A program made the translations under genes and the position numbers. The notes beneath the pieces were generated by a model. The model had not been told where the DNA came from. It saw nothing but the letters and a program-made list of their open reading frames with translations, and made no database searches. Below are positions 36,620 to 51,750 of a DNA stretch of 64,000 nucleotides, in pieces; positions within the stretch are counted from its first letter, which is position 1, and every line of letters begins with the position of its first letter. This DNA comes from Hymenolepis diminuta (Eukaryota; Platyhelminthes; Cestoda; Cyclophyllidea; Hymenolepididae), in assembly GCA_900708905.1 (NCBI GenBank), contig CAADRB010000008.1, positions 100,412 through 164,411 on the forward strand, written 5' to 3'.

Positions 36620-36636
36620 AGAGCAACAGTAATTAG
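36620..36636 (+). other. micro-exon-like segment, 17 nt
   Basis: A strong acceptor (CACTTTTTCATTTACAG) and a strong donor (ATTAG|GTAAGTAAAG) stand only 17 nt apart. Only one phase is open (Arg-Ala-Thr-Val-Ile plus two bases). It could be a micro-exon of a plus-strand gene, or two unrelated chance sites. Confidence 0.15.
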
Positions 36637-37194
36637 GTAAGTAAAGATTAATAAGGAATAAGGGGAGTGGATTGAAAAGAGAGCAGCAAATGAGTTACTT
36701 CATTTGATTTTGGATTTGTGTTGCACAATATTCACTTAATTAGCAGTGAACTGCTTCACGTTCGGAAATCCAAACTTCATAAATCCTTCCTCTGAAATAT
36801 CGATCAAATTCCTATCGACAATCTCTAGAACTGAGTTTTAATTATGATGGCTAATTTACTTTCCTCCTTGGAAGGACAAAATACAACATGATTTCACACA
36901 ATTCTAAGCTGTTACTATGAGTTCAGCACAGAAGGACTCACAAGGCAGACTTTATTCAAGGTGATTACCGATTATAGCTTTTGTCAATGGGGAATTGCCT
37001 TGACTTTCCCATATTTTATTGACTAAATTGAAACACCTTTAATCGAATATTTTGTTAAGCTTTATTTATCGTTAAAAAATATTTTACGACTGTAGAGTTG
37101 CATATAGTTTTGGTCCAAAGAAATAGGATTTAATGTATATTTTTGGGTGCATAATTTATGCATTATAGTACGGTGTTCAACATCAAAATTTTGT

Positions 37195-37208
37195 TATATA
37201 TATATATA
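37195..37208. repeat. (TA)7 microsatellite
   Basis: Seven perfect TA units. Confidence 0.85.
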
Positions 37209-38287
37209 GTTGTACTTCTGTTGTGTTTCCCTATCCCCTCTCTTATATTATTATCAAATTTTTCGTTATGGTTATATTTACGAATATATTTAAAATTTTG
37301 TAAGATTTATATTAAAATAAAATGTCTCATTTGAGCGGCTATTATTTGGAGATTTGCAATGACTACCCTCCAGCAGTAATTTTGCTTTATAATTTTTAAT
37401 TAGTTAACAACTCATTGTTTGTGCGAAAGTGATTTTGGCTCGCATATAAAATGAGTAAGGGAATTTTATTATTAAAATATGTATTGAATGCATATACTTT
37501 TGATAAAATAGAATCAATTTCCGTAAAATAAGATTTAAACGGGCAGAAAAAAATGTAAAATACATTCATTGAAAGTCCCATTTTTCCATATAAAATTTGA
37601 GTTGAAAGCTTCGTTTTATGATAATGTAATCTGTTTAAGACAATATAAGATTGCGCTGATTTTACGACCACTGAAAGAAGAGATGATATGAAGAATCTAA
37701 ATGAACCATCGTAATTAATCAACAAAACAATAAAAGTTGGACATTACGAATTAGAATTCAGTAAGTTTTCCAAAGGACGAGCTATGAATCTTGAATTATA
37801 GAACGTGCAGGACTAAATTAACTTCGACTACGGACATGAAAGGAAGTAGTAGTTTTGACGCTCACCTTTAGATCCTTTTCTCTTAATTTTAATTACACAT
37901 TTCAGCTCTTCTTGCAGTTATTTAGTGTAAAATTTTTCTGAACTGTCGTGTTTGATAATAAATCATGTCAACAAATTTGCCAACATATGTTTTAAATGTT
38001 TCAAATTATATATCAATCAATAATTTAATTTTCATTTGTTAAATTAAAAGTATTAAAACTATTTTTTAATGACGATAATTTTAACATAATCTGAGTTGAG
38101 ATAAAAAATGGTACTATTGAGGGAGTTATTAAGGTCAACTTAATTCTAACAGTCCTGAGGCATTTTTATCTCTTCCCAAACAAACAAATAAGGACGAATT
38201 TTAATCTTATAATATTATAATAAATTTACATTACTTTGAATCGTATTTTAAAATTTTCTTTTCAGATATGCAAGCGTGTAAAGAAGA

Positions 38288-38335
38288 ATTGACTATGCAG
38301 TCACGCTTCTTATGTTTTGTGCTGCTGGATCTGTG
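38288..38335 (+). repeat. dispersed repeat, copy 2
   Basis: Diverged copy of 5589..5636. Just before it is an acceptor-like site (TTTTCTTTTCAG at about 38255-38266), and the frame through the copy reads MQSRFLCFVLLDLC. The other copy reads MSSHFLFFCATRC in the matching frame. The hydrophobic stretch is probably incidental. Confidence 0.4.
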
Positions 38336-41300
38336 TTTGAAAGTTCAATGTCACATCTAAGAGAGAATTCCAAAATGTCAAGAAGAACGAAGTGATATTG
38401 AATGAGGTAAAATGGTAATCATTTGAAGTCTGTGCCAACTGTTGTCCGATTTGAACGATCCTAACGGTATATAAATAAATCTACTTAATTTTCTACCAAT
38501 TTTAATCGGTGTTAATATGACCTAAGCGCTACACATTTTTGATGAAAATTAATTGTTGAACACTTCAAAAATTATTTTGGCATTAGAAATCAAGCTATGC
38601 TAAAATTTTAACAAATATTTTGAATTAATTTTTAAATCTACTTTCAGTCCAAGAAATAAATGAGGTGGATTTTTTTGCAAATATGATCGTTTATTTGATT
38701 AGATACCAAGAAATCAGTGCTTGCAGAAATTTACTTAGTGGGATGATTGTAATGCCCAAAATACATCCATACACTTTGAAATTTCAAGCGAAATGAGATG
38801 AGCTATTTAGACATTTTTATATTTCGCATTCGGCCAGTAGTTCAATTTACGGAGACATTTTATTTCTTGGAATATCATTTAAAATCAATAGTTGCTGGGC
38901 TTGCGGCTAAAAAATTCTTAAAAATGAAAAAAAATTTAATTAATGATGTTATTTTTAGAAATCGTAATTATCAATTTTTACGTCCAGAAAACTTGAAAAA
39001 TCTTGCACGTGTTTTTAAAAATTCATTTAAAAATGCTGATAATTGATCAAGATATTTTTATTGCATGCATATGAACAGGTTAAATAAAGAAGAAATTGAA
39101 TATTTATTATAGATTTAGTTTAATTTTATTTGTTATTTCCAAAAATAGACATCCCAAGTTGATTTTTTTCAAACTGTTTTTTGGTTTGTGCCCTTTCCTT
39201 ACACATGAGAAAATTGATGCAAACCGCAAGTTGCTCTCAATATTTTTATTATAAATTGAACATTACGCGGTTTTGATATTTCTGGATTATATTTTTACTA
39301 TTCTTTTGAAATGGACAGTTGTTATAACCAAATTGTTTTATTTTAACTTTTTCCCCCCAACTTTATCGCTACTAGTTGCATTAAGTAATTTAATCAGATT
39401 TGAAAACTGCATTTTAAATTATAAAAATAGTTTGATTAATTCTACGAAACCATTTTGTTTTAGAGGCATTTCTCTCTGCTAATATTCGATTTAAGATTTC
39501 TTGATAGCCGAGTTTTTTGGAAAGTTAAACGAATTTTAGGCTGTTCTTGAGGACTGGACGGAAATATTTATAAAAATATCTTTCTAAAACTTGAAGCCAA
39601 TTAAACTTACGACGGTTAAAAGTAACCTCTACCAACTGTGCAGATTAGCTCATTGCATAAATATTTAGGCTAATAATTCATGAAAAAATAACTAAGAGTG
39701 TCGTCCTTTTAAGAGAATATTACTTTAAAATTCGTTTAGCAGAGCTTATATACAATATTTTAACCTGAAATAGGTGAAATTATCTTTAAATTTTTATAGA
39801 AAATTAAAATTATTTTATTAATTTGTATAAAGAGTCGAGTAGTGCATCTATTTTTTAATAATCATAAAATAGCTGAAAATTTCTGTCTAACACTAAAACA
39901 TTTCAGCTGACTATTTCATCTGCAAATGTATCTTTTGGTTCGGTAAAATTGGCACACCAACGACGAAACGCATTTTAATGGCTCAAATATTCTATAATTT
40001 TCGTAAAATTTTAAATCGAATAAAAAACTAAAAATTGACTATGAAATCTCTTTTTTATTTTTAAGTATTTTAATATGGTCAAAGTCACTTTCGGGTTATT
40101 TTAATTCTCTCAGGCTGATAATTTTGAAAGCTGAATATATTGCAAACGGTAAATTATTTAATCAAACCCATTAGTTAGTTTAAATAAATATTTAAATGTA
40201 TATATATGTTCATAAGGCTTTCACAAAATCATAAAATTAACAGCACCGCTAATCTGTAATGATGTTAAACATTATACTGACCTCTTCAATACACACCTCC
40301 TCTCCTTTCCGAAAGCAGTGTCAGTTTTTTCCGTGGATTTTAACGCTAATAATTTGATTAACGTATCATAATGATAATATGTAGCAATTAACCTTCACCT
40401 TCATTCTTAAAATTCTTTTATTGAGGACTCAAATAGAATGATCCTAGTCCTAGAAAGGAACCCTTTTAGTGGATTGCACTGTGAATTCTCCCTACCTGTA
40501 AGGATAAACCTGCACATCTGCAAATTAGCCATGCTCAAAAATTTGGAGTTGCTGAAATCTGTTGCTGATATACTTTTAACTGTGTAGCGCTGTCACAGAT
40601 CAGTTTTATGTAATTTTCAACTAAATTTATTAGATAAATAACAAATCATAAGTTGCAAGACTAACTTTTACATTTAACTGAAAAACAATAATCATTTGAT
40701 TTTATAGGTTAATCGGTAAACACCTCAAAACACTTTATAATTTCGAATTGTACAAAATGTCTGAATAGATGAAACTTAAAATTACCTCCATCGGAAGAGG
40801 AAAGTCTGGTGATTGGACGCAGAAATAAAGTATGAGTCTGAAAATTTCTCACTAAATTTGACCTTTAATCAAACCTTTTACCTCTGCATTTGAATGTTCT
40901 ATTGTTCACGTTTCTTATTATTTTCTGTGCATCTTTACTCATGGTACTGGATTATTATACTCATAATTGCATTAAATCGGATATTCGAATGGACAGTTTT
41001 AATTATTTTTGTTTTCTACTGGCCAAGAAATTTCCAAAATAATGAAACAAAGCTCTCAAGATTTTATCTATATATGTCTATAGCTTTTCCATCACAGTAA
41101 TAAAATCACTTTAAACAAATTGATTTTATTTGCAAATTATCCTATTTAATTAAAATAATGGGGGAATTATAAACTGCGCACTTATCTGCTACGAGAAGAT
41201 TTTTAATAATTCATTATTTCCACCAAAAGACAAAACATTCCCGAGGGAATAATTTAAACAAAGACCTACATATTCTTAGTCTAAAGGAATTAAGGTTATT

Positions 41301-44300
41301 TAAGAGCAAACTATCCAAAACTTTCCGTTTAACACACTTTCTTTGCTTTAAGAAGTCTCATATACAAGAACAATGCATTCAGCAATTGCATACACGCCGC
41401 TTAAAATACACTGATATTTATTGCAATATTCAGCAAATATCAATATTTTCAAAATGTTTATAACCAGAGTACAATTTTAGATAAATTATCGATTTTAAAT
41501 TTCAAAATAATGTGAGATTAATATTATTCCAATAAATTGGGATTGCATTTCAACAAAAAAATGATTTGAAAATATGTGCGCTTATAAAATACGTGCCTTA
41601 CAAGTGCCGCGAAAATCTATTTGCTTTAAAATCAGCTCTTCGAATCAAACTTGCTAAAATTTAACTTTTCCTAAGTTTATTTGCCATCTACAATTCGGTC
41701 AAAGTTGGATATATCTTATGTTTTAATTGTATATTTATCATATTCAGGGATTTAATTCTTCCTCTTATTTCGCAAATTTTAATTATTTAAAGCAATAAAA
41801 AACGCCTTGTTAAATTCAAACTGCACTATTTCAAATATTTGAAATATAAATCTGTTGTAGAATCGATCTTGAAACCATTTATTTTTTTATGAATAAATAC
41901 GAAAGCTTGTTTTTTTAATGATAATTTTAAGTTTTTTTAATAAAACAGCAACTTAAGATCACAATTCATGAAAATCATAATTGACACCTGTGATTCTGTA
42001 GGTTCATTGTCAAGATTGTCGTAACCAATCCCCCCTCCCCCAACCTCCGATTGATCAATCGTTTAAGAAAACACAAAACATTGCTGACAGTGATTTATTT
42101 AATGATTCAGGGAGAAACTTTGAATGCTTTCAATGGTGAACTCCACTCAGATGTCAAATGTATCAAGAAACTTTTGTTAACAAGGACTTTTAAGACTACT
42201 TCTTATCTCCTACTGGACTTTGCCGCTACCCAATTTTTGCGGTTTTTCAACTGTGAAATGGTTAAATTTTGGCTTGCTCTCAGTTTCAACAGCAACAAAA
42301 TGAAATATTAAGAAGCCAAGAAGCTTAGTTCAACTCCTTACTACAGGATCACCAATTCCTTAATTTTTACTTTAAAATGTTAAAAAAAGACAGATAAAGC
42401 AATGATTTTAAATTAATATTTTGTAAATGTAGGCATACATTTCTTCAATCTGTGTTATTTTAAAATTTGTTTTAAACTCTTATAGAATAATAATTCACAA
42501 ATCCTCTTGTTGTGTGTACTCTCCATATCAGGTATTTAATGAAATTAAAAGTTCAAACTGAGAAAGTTCTTCGTCGAAATTTCATTTGACTCAGATGACC
42601 AAAAATAACTAATTTGAAACACCCATCATTTTCTTTAAAAATTATTTAATTTTGGTTTTTGTAATAAAAATACAATCTAATTGATAAAATTCAAAGAATT
42701 AAAACATTTTACTTACCGAATGAGGCATGAGATAATCTTTCCTTTTATATGTGTATAATTTTCTTCTGTCTTAAAAGCGATTTTGTGCAATTATTTTTTC
42801 TCTACTGCATAGCGTAAATCTTTCATGATGGAACAGTCAGAGTGGTGTCTGATTGGTTATTCTAACTGACCAATCATTTTAAGCAACGATTCATAGATGC
42901 ATTTTGTTAATGAACTCAAGAAAAATACAATTTAAGGTTGTAAGAACTTGTTGTGATGTGAATAAAATTTTCGGTATGTTACATCATTTGTTTAGATAGG
43001 GGTGCACCATAGCTAACAATAGGATTGTGAGTAAATTAATCCCTTAAATGTAATGGCTGAAATAGTGTAACATCTTTAAAGTACCCTTTAATAAAAGCTG
43101 AAATAAAATCTTGCATTGACCAATGATGGACAGCCATCAATTGCGAATGCATAATACAAGTTTTTTTTCTTTCAGCATAAGTAGTTAACTTTAAAATGTG
43201 CTATCTGTATTTGCTTTTGATAGTAAAATGCTGAAAAATGGTTTAAACTTTCAAATAATATCACTTTTGAAATAAGGTTCTCCTGCTTTATAATTTGTCA
43301 CCGAACATCGATCAAATTAAAAAATTGTGCATCATAAGAGAAATTTTGTATGTGAATTTATAATGCCATCATCATTTTGTGCATAAAAATGAGGTGAGAA
43401 GGATCTTGCGGATCAAAACTGATCTGATATTTACTTAACTCCCTTTTTAGTTAATGGATTTTCCAAATGTGGGTGAAAAGTGAAAAAGCAGAAAAGCATA
43501 TTCTCATGCTTCCCATTGGATTAATAAATGATGAAATTAGAGACTAAGTCTGATAGAACTTTGAATTGGAATAAACCGATCCATAAAATAATTTTGGCGC
43601 TCCGATGAAGTAGGGTTCTCCTACTTTTTTCACTAATTTTCTATGTAATATCATTCCTTTTGAAATTGGACATATTCACTCATTCACTTTTTTCACACTC
43701 AGTCTTTTCCACAGAATTTTAGTTCCACCAGGAAAAATATATAATTATTATGCGTTTAAATGATGCTGTTATATCAGTTGAAGTTATTAAAAGTTGTTTA
43801 CGTTATATCATGAAATCTCTTTATATCGGTGTTAGACATGTGTAGAGCAATACTTGACATCGAATTAAAAGATAAAAACAAAGTCAAGCTAATTTTTGCG
43901 TATATTTAATTCTAATAACGGGTGTCTGAAGCATTTACATTCCATTAAACTGAAATTCTTTCCACAAATTAAGATTATATGCTGAAGAACATTATTAATA
44001 GTCCATTGGGAAGAAAAATGATTTGAAAGGACACGACCGTCTATCATGATTACCAAAACTTGCAATAAGCACTGAACGTTGCAGACAAGCGCTTACTGCA
44101 ACGCAGTAGATGAACCATTAATTCTGAATTGGGGAACATGAGCCATCCATTTAGTAAATATTGAACGACCATCTAACATCTAAAATCTAAATCAAAATGT
44201 TTTGATACCCTAACGTTGTTCTCAGCATCATTTTGATCGCCTTTCATCTCTTTATCACTTATCCTATTTAAAAATAGTAACATTTGTTTGCATTTCTGTG

Positions 44301-47300
44301 GGTAATAAAAATGTTGATCATAAAAACTTTTAATAAAATTCGAATTGACAGTTGCTGTCACAGCGAGAATCAATGAATGCAATTATATTATACAATTATC
44401 TCTTATCATTAAGAAGCAGCTTTACTTTTTAGGCTCTTAAAGTCATAACTTCTACTATCTCAAAATTTTATGCTAATACTCGAATCTCATCCTCTTACAC
44501 GAATTTTGCCATGACTGCTACGTATCATCAAAAAATGGAAGAATATTGGTTTTCATAATGCAGGGTGCAGCTAAATTTTAATCCGTATTTGGTGGGCTCT
44601 TTTCATCCGCTCACCGGGAACAATTAAATGCTCCATTGCTATCAAGTGCATTAAACCAGTCAGTTATATTAGTGATGTAACTTCGGTAAGGGGTGTAAAA
44701 TTTTCCACGATTTATTTTATGGTGAGAAAATAAAAACATTGTAATTTAGAGATTTCGGTCTTAAAACCAACGAATTCTCTTAAAATCAAGTTTCCATGGG
44801 AGCTGGGTTTTGAGAGACTTTCATGGTTTTACCATTAGGGTGAGTTCCTGTCAAGTAAAGATCTGCATTAAAGAATATTTAGTTCACGGGGCACTACACT
44901 GTTGAGTTTGGATAGCAGATGTTAGTATTCGGGGACAACTGACAATCCAGCATTTCACTAACTAATTCAAGTTCCTCTGATGGTATGGAAAAGTACCCAC
45001 CCGAAATTTGGCTGGTATAGGCTAAGATTTGCAATAAGCACATCTTACATGTTAACAGCGTAGATATGCTGCTGTTCTCTTATTCTCAAATTTTTAAATT
45101 TTTCCCTGATTTATCTTTTTACGTTTAAACTCCTAAATTATGCAGAATAGCAATGAACTCGGTTGCACCTAGTCAATTCGGCCGATCCATATAACTACGC
45201 ATTTTTAAATTTTGTTGGGAATATTACCCTTTCTAGAACTTAAATTTAATTCATTGTTAACTAATGCAGACCAGTTTGTTCCCTCCACCCATACACCCTA
45301 TATACTTTGTCACCCGACTATCTGTTTTACTCAAAGGTGCATTTGTTACTCCTCTATATAAATACCTATGCAGGTACGCACCCTATCTATTAATCACATT
45401 TACATTTTCCCTCTCCTAATAAACTTGACTCATCCCTATCGTGACTTCTGTCTTCTCTAGTTGGTGTTGTGATTACAGCAATGTTTATCCACAAATTCAG
45501 AGGTCACGAATTTGATACTCATTAGTACAAACTCATCAAGGAAAATGGCTAATATGAAGTGTAAAAAATCAGGTTCTCTTTTGGGGTTTCAGTTTCCATA
45601 GAAACTTGGCACAGCCATTTTGGGCAAAGTCCAACTTTGCAGACTTGTATACATATTTTTGATATCTGCTGTATATGCGTAAGTGAACTGGCCAATATGA
45701 ATGTAATGTTAAGGAAAATATACTCAACCACTTGGAAATTGTCGTAATGTGCTGGATTAATCTTAAATGTTATTTAGATTTCATTTTGGCCGCAATATTA
45801 TTAATGATCAAGAAAAATTAAATCTTCATCGATGTTGATTCTTCATATGCTAATCAATATTTGTTGCGGAAGAGAAATTTAATTATTGAACTGTCGAATA
45901 ATTATAAAATATATTCAATTTTGATTAATATAAGGTGTCCGCATGTGACTTTATTATAAATAGACTAGTTTTATAATTAAGTTTGACAATTTTGGAAAAT
46001 CATTTTACGAAATTAGCCTGAGTTGAATCTGTCTGGTAGAATAAAAGAGAAGAGGAATATTGAATAGGTAAAATAATTTCCAGATATCTTAAATCTATTC
46101 TTTCATGTAGACCAATTAACAAAATTTTATCTATCTAATATAAATATAATATATATTTATAAACAAATATAAAGAGAATATAAATTTATTGAAAAAAGAA
46201 CCTTATATGAATATTCAATCTTTAAAATATTTTGTGCATTTCCAAACTGAATAATTTTCATGATTGAGAAATACATTTTAGAAATATCATTATGGAACAA
46301 TAACAAAAGGCCTCAAAATCTCTTGCAAGGAACTGCAGTGGAATCGAAAGGGCATAACCCACCGTCCAACTAATTCAAGTATTTAAAGCAAAGTGAGCAT
46401 TGCGAATATGAAATCGCCCGGGATTCAGGAGATCTAGCATTAAATGCTGCCGTTCAGCATGGTAGAACATCATGAAGTGAACAATACCCATAATTTAGAA
46501 ATTATTAACCCAGAACATTCGGAATCCAAACTGATTAATTTGCCCAAATATATTTTGTTGCTAATTGTGTTTGAATTCTTTTTCTACCCTTAAATTTAAT
46601 AGAATCTTCTACTATATCATGAACATTTTTAATGAAGCCTCAGAAAACATTCCATTGGCCTAATTTATGTAATCCGTTTTAAACTTAAAAAAATTTTTAC
46701 ATTAAAAAAACTATATATTCTGTTCGTAAAATTTTGATGGCAAATGCGTTCAAAATTGATACTAAATGAAAAATTGGGCTTTGAAAATATTTCTAGAAGG
46801 CAACAACCTTCATCTCAAACAAATTTACATTTAAAATCACTAAGTGGTTTTTCAAAAAATATTTCCTTCTCTGCTGCACTTAATATGCATAAATCTGAGT
46901 CGATTATTTTAACAAAACTGATATTTAAATAAGTTAACGCTATTACTGCTAGAGGAAATCAAACATAGCAAAATTAAAAATGAAGAAATATGTAGTAAAA
47001 TAATTTAATACGAAAGAAGTTGTGCTTTCAATATTCTAACAAATCTACCTCCATCAATTTGAAAATCGCACTTGAAACACAACTTCATGAATAATATTTC
47101 GTAAAATTGCGGAATTCATAGACAAATAAATCGATAACAAGTATTTAAGTAAGGAAAAGTTAAAATTCATGGTTATTTAATACCTTTTATAATAAATTAA
47201 TTTTTGGTGTATTAATGACCTTCCAAACTTGTTAAAGTTCGTATTTTCTTCACTACGGATTAGACAAAATTCAATAACAAATTTTAAAATACAAATGAAA

Positions 47301-50300
47301 GCCGTAGTTTATGCATGTGCGTTATAGTAAATGTGAGAGCGGACTCGTTCCATGATTTAGCCGCAAATTTTCACTTTTGTGTGGTTTTAATAAACTTAAT
47401 ACGCAGCTTGTTGGCTTGTTGTTTATTTAGGAAGATATATCTTAATAGTTAGATTATTATCGCCTAGCGGTTTTTAACGCACACTTAATTTATTTCATAA
47501 TCAGATAGACACCAGGCAACTGAAATTGGTTGATTAAAACTTTTTTCTTAAATATTAAGTCATCTAAAAATACCATTCAACTATTTGGCATTTTATTATT
47601 GTTATTATCAACAGCAATACAACAAAATGTATAATTTTTAAATGCAGCGAAACAACTGGAATTGATTGACAGAATGTTTAGGGGATCGATGATGAAGATG
47701 CTAAAAGATTGTTGGATGAGGTTCTTGCACAATTTATCAAAAGAGTATTTCAATTTCCAATATCTTCATTTTATGATTCATCTACTTGACACTGGACATC
47801 TGGTTGTGGACAGTGTCTAGTATCAATTCTTTTTCCTACTTTGACTAAAATGCCAAAAATAATCCCGTAAAAACCTATCAGAAGTAAGACAGCATCTCTA
47901 ATAGGATAATACCATTTATCAATTTTTGATTTAATACTTTAGAACTTTTTCACTCTAATCGGACCCGCTTAGGGACTGCAAAATGATTCAAAGATCGAAC
48001 TATATAAAGAAAGTGCTTAGAACATAAAAAGTATAAGATATAGTTCCTTGTGATGAACTAAAAATATGTTTCGTTCATCATTTCCTTTTTAAACAAATAA
48101 GGTGGAAATTCAAAGCGTATCCATCCTGAAATTCATCTACATACATATATTATTATAATTGACAAAAACACAAAATACTCTGCCATTAACCCTTGAGAAA
48201 GTTGCGTTCATCGATAGAATTTGTCTTTCATATGTTAAATTGACCTCAACTTAAACGCATTTAGAATTTCAGTGCTTCTTTGAGGTAATCAGTTCGGAAC
48301 ATGTACTAAAACATTTTATTCTCCACCAGCACTTTCTCTCGTAGGAACTCAAATTTGCCTGTTTCATATAATTTTCAAACCAGCTGCTCTTTGAGTAGGA
48401 TAAAAAGATTCCTTTAAAGGTCTAAATTTATTGTAATATCAGGTGATTAATATTTGAAGATCAACATAATATTTATTTTTTATTCTAACTCTTTAAACAA
48501 TTCTGTAGGGTATTTATAAAAAATATTGTTTTCAGCCTTTTTAGTGTCATTTACAAATAAATTTAAACGCTTTACTAAAACCAAATGAAATCATTAAGAG
48601 TTCAGAAATAATTAATCATATAAATAAAATTGTATATAGCCTGAAGAGCAATAAATACTTTTTAAATTCAGCGGTAAAACACTGGCACTAAATACACACT
48701 TGTGCTGTCTCTTTCGCCATAGAAAAGTTTAAAAAATTTACTTATTTTAAAACTGTTTTCAATAAAACAAAGTAGAATAATTTTTGCGTAGCTCTTTAAA
48801 TTGTTTTTAAAAATATTAACCTTGGGTGAACCTTGGGGAAAGCTGCTATATAAAAATTATATTTGCTCGTTCTATCCAATTAAAAGAAAACCAATATTTG
48901 CAAATTGTTTATCTCAAATTGTATAAGCCTGCAGCTCCTGAATTTGAGAAAATTAGGAATAGCGCTACCTCCAACATTTTGGGGTTGATTTTCTCAGGTG
49001 TACCCTTCATTTTACCAAAAAGGATTTGGGAAGGATGAACAAAGTAGATTTAACCGAAATCAAACCGAGATAATCCTACGTCCATTAATACCAACTTCAG
49101 CACGCAGATAACAACTTGAAATCTTTCAGAATATCTTCACGCATATGTGCATTTTGATTTTATGGAGAAATTAGTTATAATTTGTGCTGTATCAATTTTA
49201 TAGGCATCTAAACCTTTCCGATGTAAGCTATTTCATTAGAAATTCCTAATGGTCAGAAAAAGACGTCTATATTTCCGGAATCAGGATTTCAAAATTTGGA
49301 TACTGATTAAAGTACAGTAAGTGATATGTATAAAGACTGGCGTGATAAGTTAGAATAGCCTATGCTTATGATCCCACCAGCTAATCACAATGGCAGCATT
49401 ATTTAACCACCCGATCAGGCCTTTCCGTGTATGGGTACTATTGTGGAGTCCAAATAAACAGTTATCTTTAAACAAGCGGCTATATACAATAACCCGTAAA
49501 CACATGTTCTCTTCTCCCTTTCCCTTTTTGCGTTGCAATACCAATTACTTTCTACTAATCTTTAACCCTACGCAAGCCACTCACAGTACGTTCTACAGCG
49601 GTGATGGGATTAAAAGAGTGAAAGGAGATGGGAATAAGATGTGCAGATTGAGACATGCAGAGAGAGTCTTAACTCAACCAAGGCGTATGCAGAAAAATGG
49701 TGCAAGCTAAATAAAAGTAATTTACCTAAGTACAATGGGCGAGTGTTCTACTATGCCAAAGCCATACTACTGCTAATGTGCGTGAGTGCGCCTTGGATGC
49801 ACTAACTGTATAAATTTTACTTAAAGCAAAACAAAATAACACATAACATGGAACTAAAAAGTTGTGAGGAACGTACCTAATGTATCCTTCCTCATATATC
49901 TCCCTTCTGTTCTACAAATACATTTTTGAGTCTTATTTGTCTCACAGTCTTATTGCGCACTTTATATGATCTTCTGCTTGAATGACTTAAACACTAAACA
50001 AAGAAGACTTTGTTTTATGTTTTTCTTTTCAGTAATTTATATTTCTTTTGATACGCAAATATGGACGTATGATGCTGAGACTATGAAATATTATAGCCTT
50101 GAGAATTTAATCCTCATTATGCGCAGATGTATGCAAAAAATGCACAAAAGGCTGTTGAAAGTAGGGCACACATTATGGTTCGAAGAAGTAGCAAAAATGT
50201 GGACACTCTTAAGTACTTACATTTAAACCACTCAGCAAAATTGTATGGTCGAAGAAATCGACGAATTGTCATAAACTCTGTAATGCATAAGCTGGTAACA

Positions 50301-51750
50301 ATTTAACTTATTGTAATTGAGAGAGATATAGGAACAAAAATGCCTAATCAAGTAAGACCAAAGGACTCAGAAAATTAGATAGCGAGGGCTTAATGACATA
50401 CAGACATTGCAATCTTTTTGACAATTTATGTCAAAACTAAGTCATACTATTATTGCCCACAGTGACGCTAAAAATTATGTCTAATAAAAGTGGAAAGCTA
50501 CTGATATGTGTTGACAGAAAGTGCAACAAATTAAAAATGGCGGGTGACTGAAAAAATTGGAATCAACGTCAATCAATCTACGAGTATTACAACGAGCACC
50601 ATTGGAATTTTTCATTCGTAAAGTGCAATATTTACTAAACGAGTACTTTATTTTCCAGAATTTGAATTCCATGATCCGTTCACTACACTGAAGCATATAA
50701 ATTTACTTTTAATCAAGAATCGTTCACCACAACACTTCAATTCATTAATTCAGTTTGTGATAAGAAATTCAAAATAATCTCACATGATTTCCAACAGCTT
50801 ACAGTCATAATATAGCAGAAAAGAGATATCTAAAAACTATATCTTTTGTAATAAATTATGAGTATTCCTTTTTCCATGATAATATTGTATTTAAGCATAC
50901 GCATCTTAATTTACACCCGATCACTTGAAAGCAGCATGTTCAATTGATAGTTTTAGGAAGAACCCAATTAGTCATGGTGTGATAACCGAAAAACCTAACA
51001 ACCTTCATCAAAATAATAAATCAATCTCTTTGTAATTAAAAAAAATGTGGTAAAATTTAACACTTCAAATTTTCTTTTAAATTGAATGCACCTCTACTTT
51101 TTAAATTTTATTCTAAAGTTTCGTTATTTAAAATTTATTCAGGCTTTTATATTGGAAATTTAAGCTATTCCAAAATTGCTGAATTCATCAACTGAAAAAC
51201 TCTTTGCGGTTGTACAGATAATTTCATTATCTATTCTGAATTTTAACGTCAGATTAAAAGTATCTTCATAATTTCGCACTGATAGATCACGTCCGCCAAA
51301 ATGAGGTCAAGAGATCGATGATCATAAGCGCACACCAAATGCTATGGGTAACAAACAATACTTTCTAAATCTGATTGATAGTAGGAAAAATCGAGTGCAA
51401 GTTTCTTTAAAGAGCTACTCCAAGATGTATTTCTAATAATCTCGTGAAGTTTTAACGCATTTGTTAATGGGCTCGAACGTTTTTATAAATCCTGACATAT
51501 ACTGAAAAGAAATTCTCACGTTAATGGGTGATGCATGAGAAGTAAATACCTTAAATATAAATAAAAAGATGGAATTTCGGAGGTGTATTTTGATGCGTAG
51601 AATTAAGTTAAAAATGAACTAAAATTGAATGCACATACATGATATCCAGGGTATCTCGAGACGCTTAGAGTTTTGCAACTAAAACAAATCCGGTAATAAC
51701 TAATGTATTTTTCATATCAGTAGATCTCGTCCTAGGCACTACTATAAATA

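Larger units (their letters stand above)
34863..51750. other. long AT-rich region without recognised gene
   Basis: About 17 kb with many short ORFs, none recognisable. I see two simple repeats, one repeat copy at 38288 and one micro-exon-like site at 36620. A CCAAT-bearing inverted repeat lies at about 42850-42880 (TGATTGGT ... ACCAATCA). A minus-strand donor at 42715 (CATTCG|GTAAGT) closes a short phase-0 open stretch with MPHS, which does not fit the PDE4-like phase. No tRNA or rRNA gene was seen. Confidence 0.45.

Noticed and set aside
37396..37725. 109-codon minus-strand ORF
   Set aside because: Rich in Phe, Ile, Leu, Tyr and Asn as expected from translated AT-rich DNA; no motif and no splice or promoter context.
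40796..40850. Possible minus-strand exon (acceptor ATTTTCAG, donor GATGGAG|GTAATT)
   Set aside because: All three frames are open, so coding cannot be argued; no ATG in the phase-2 frame and the donor is only fair.
42700..42780. Strong minus-strand donor with short ATG frame (MPHS)
   Set aside because: Phase 0 does not fit the common PDE4-like exon and only four codons precede the donor.
49390..49710. 106-codon plus-strand ORF
   Set aside because: Overlaps an opposite-strand ORF, shows no recognisable domain, and composition changes midway; most likely chance.
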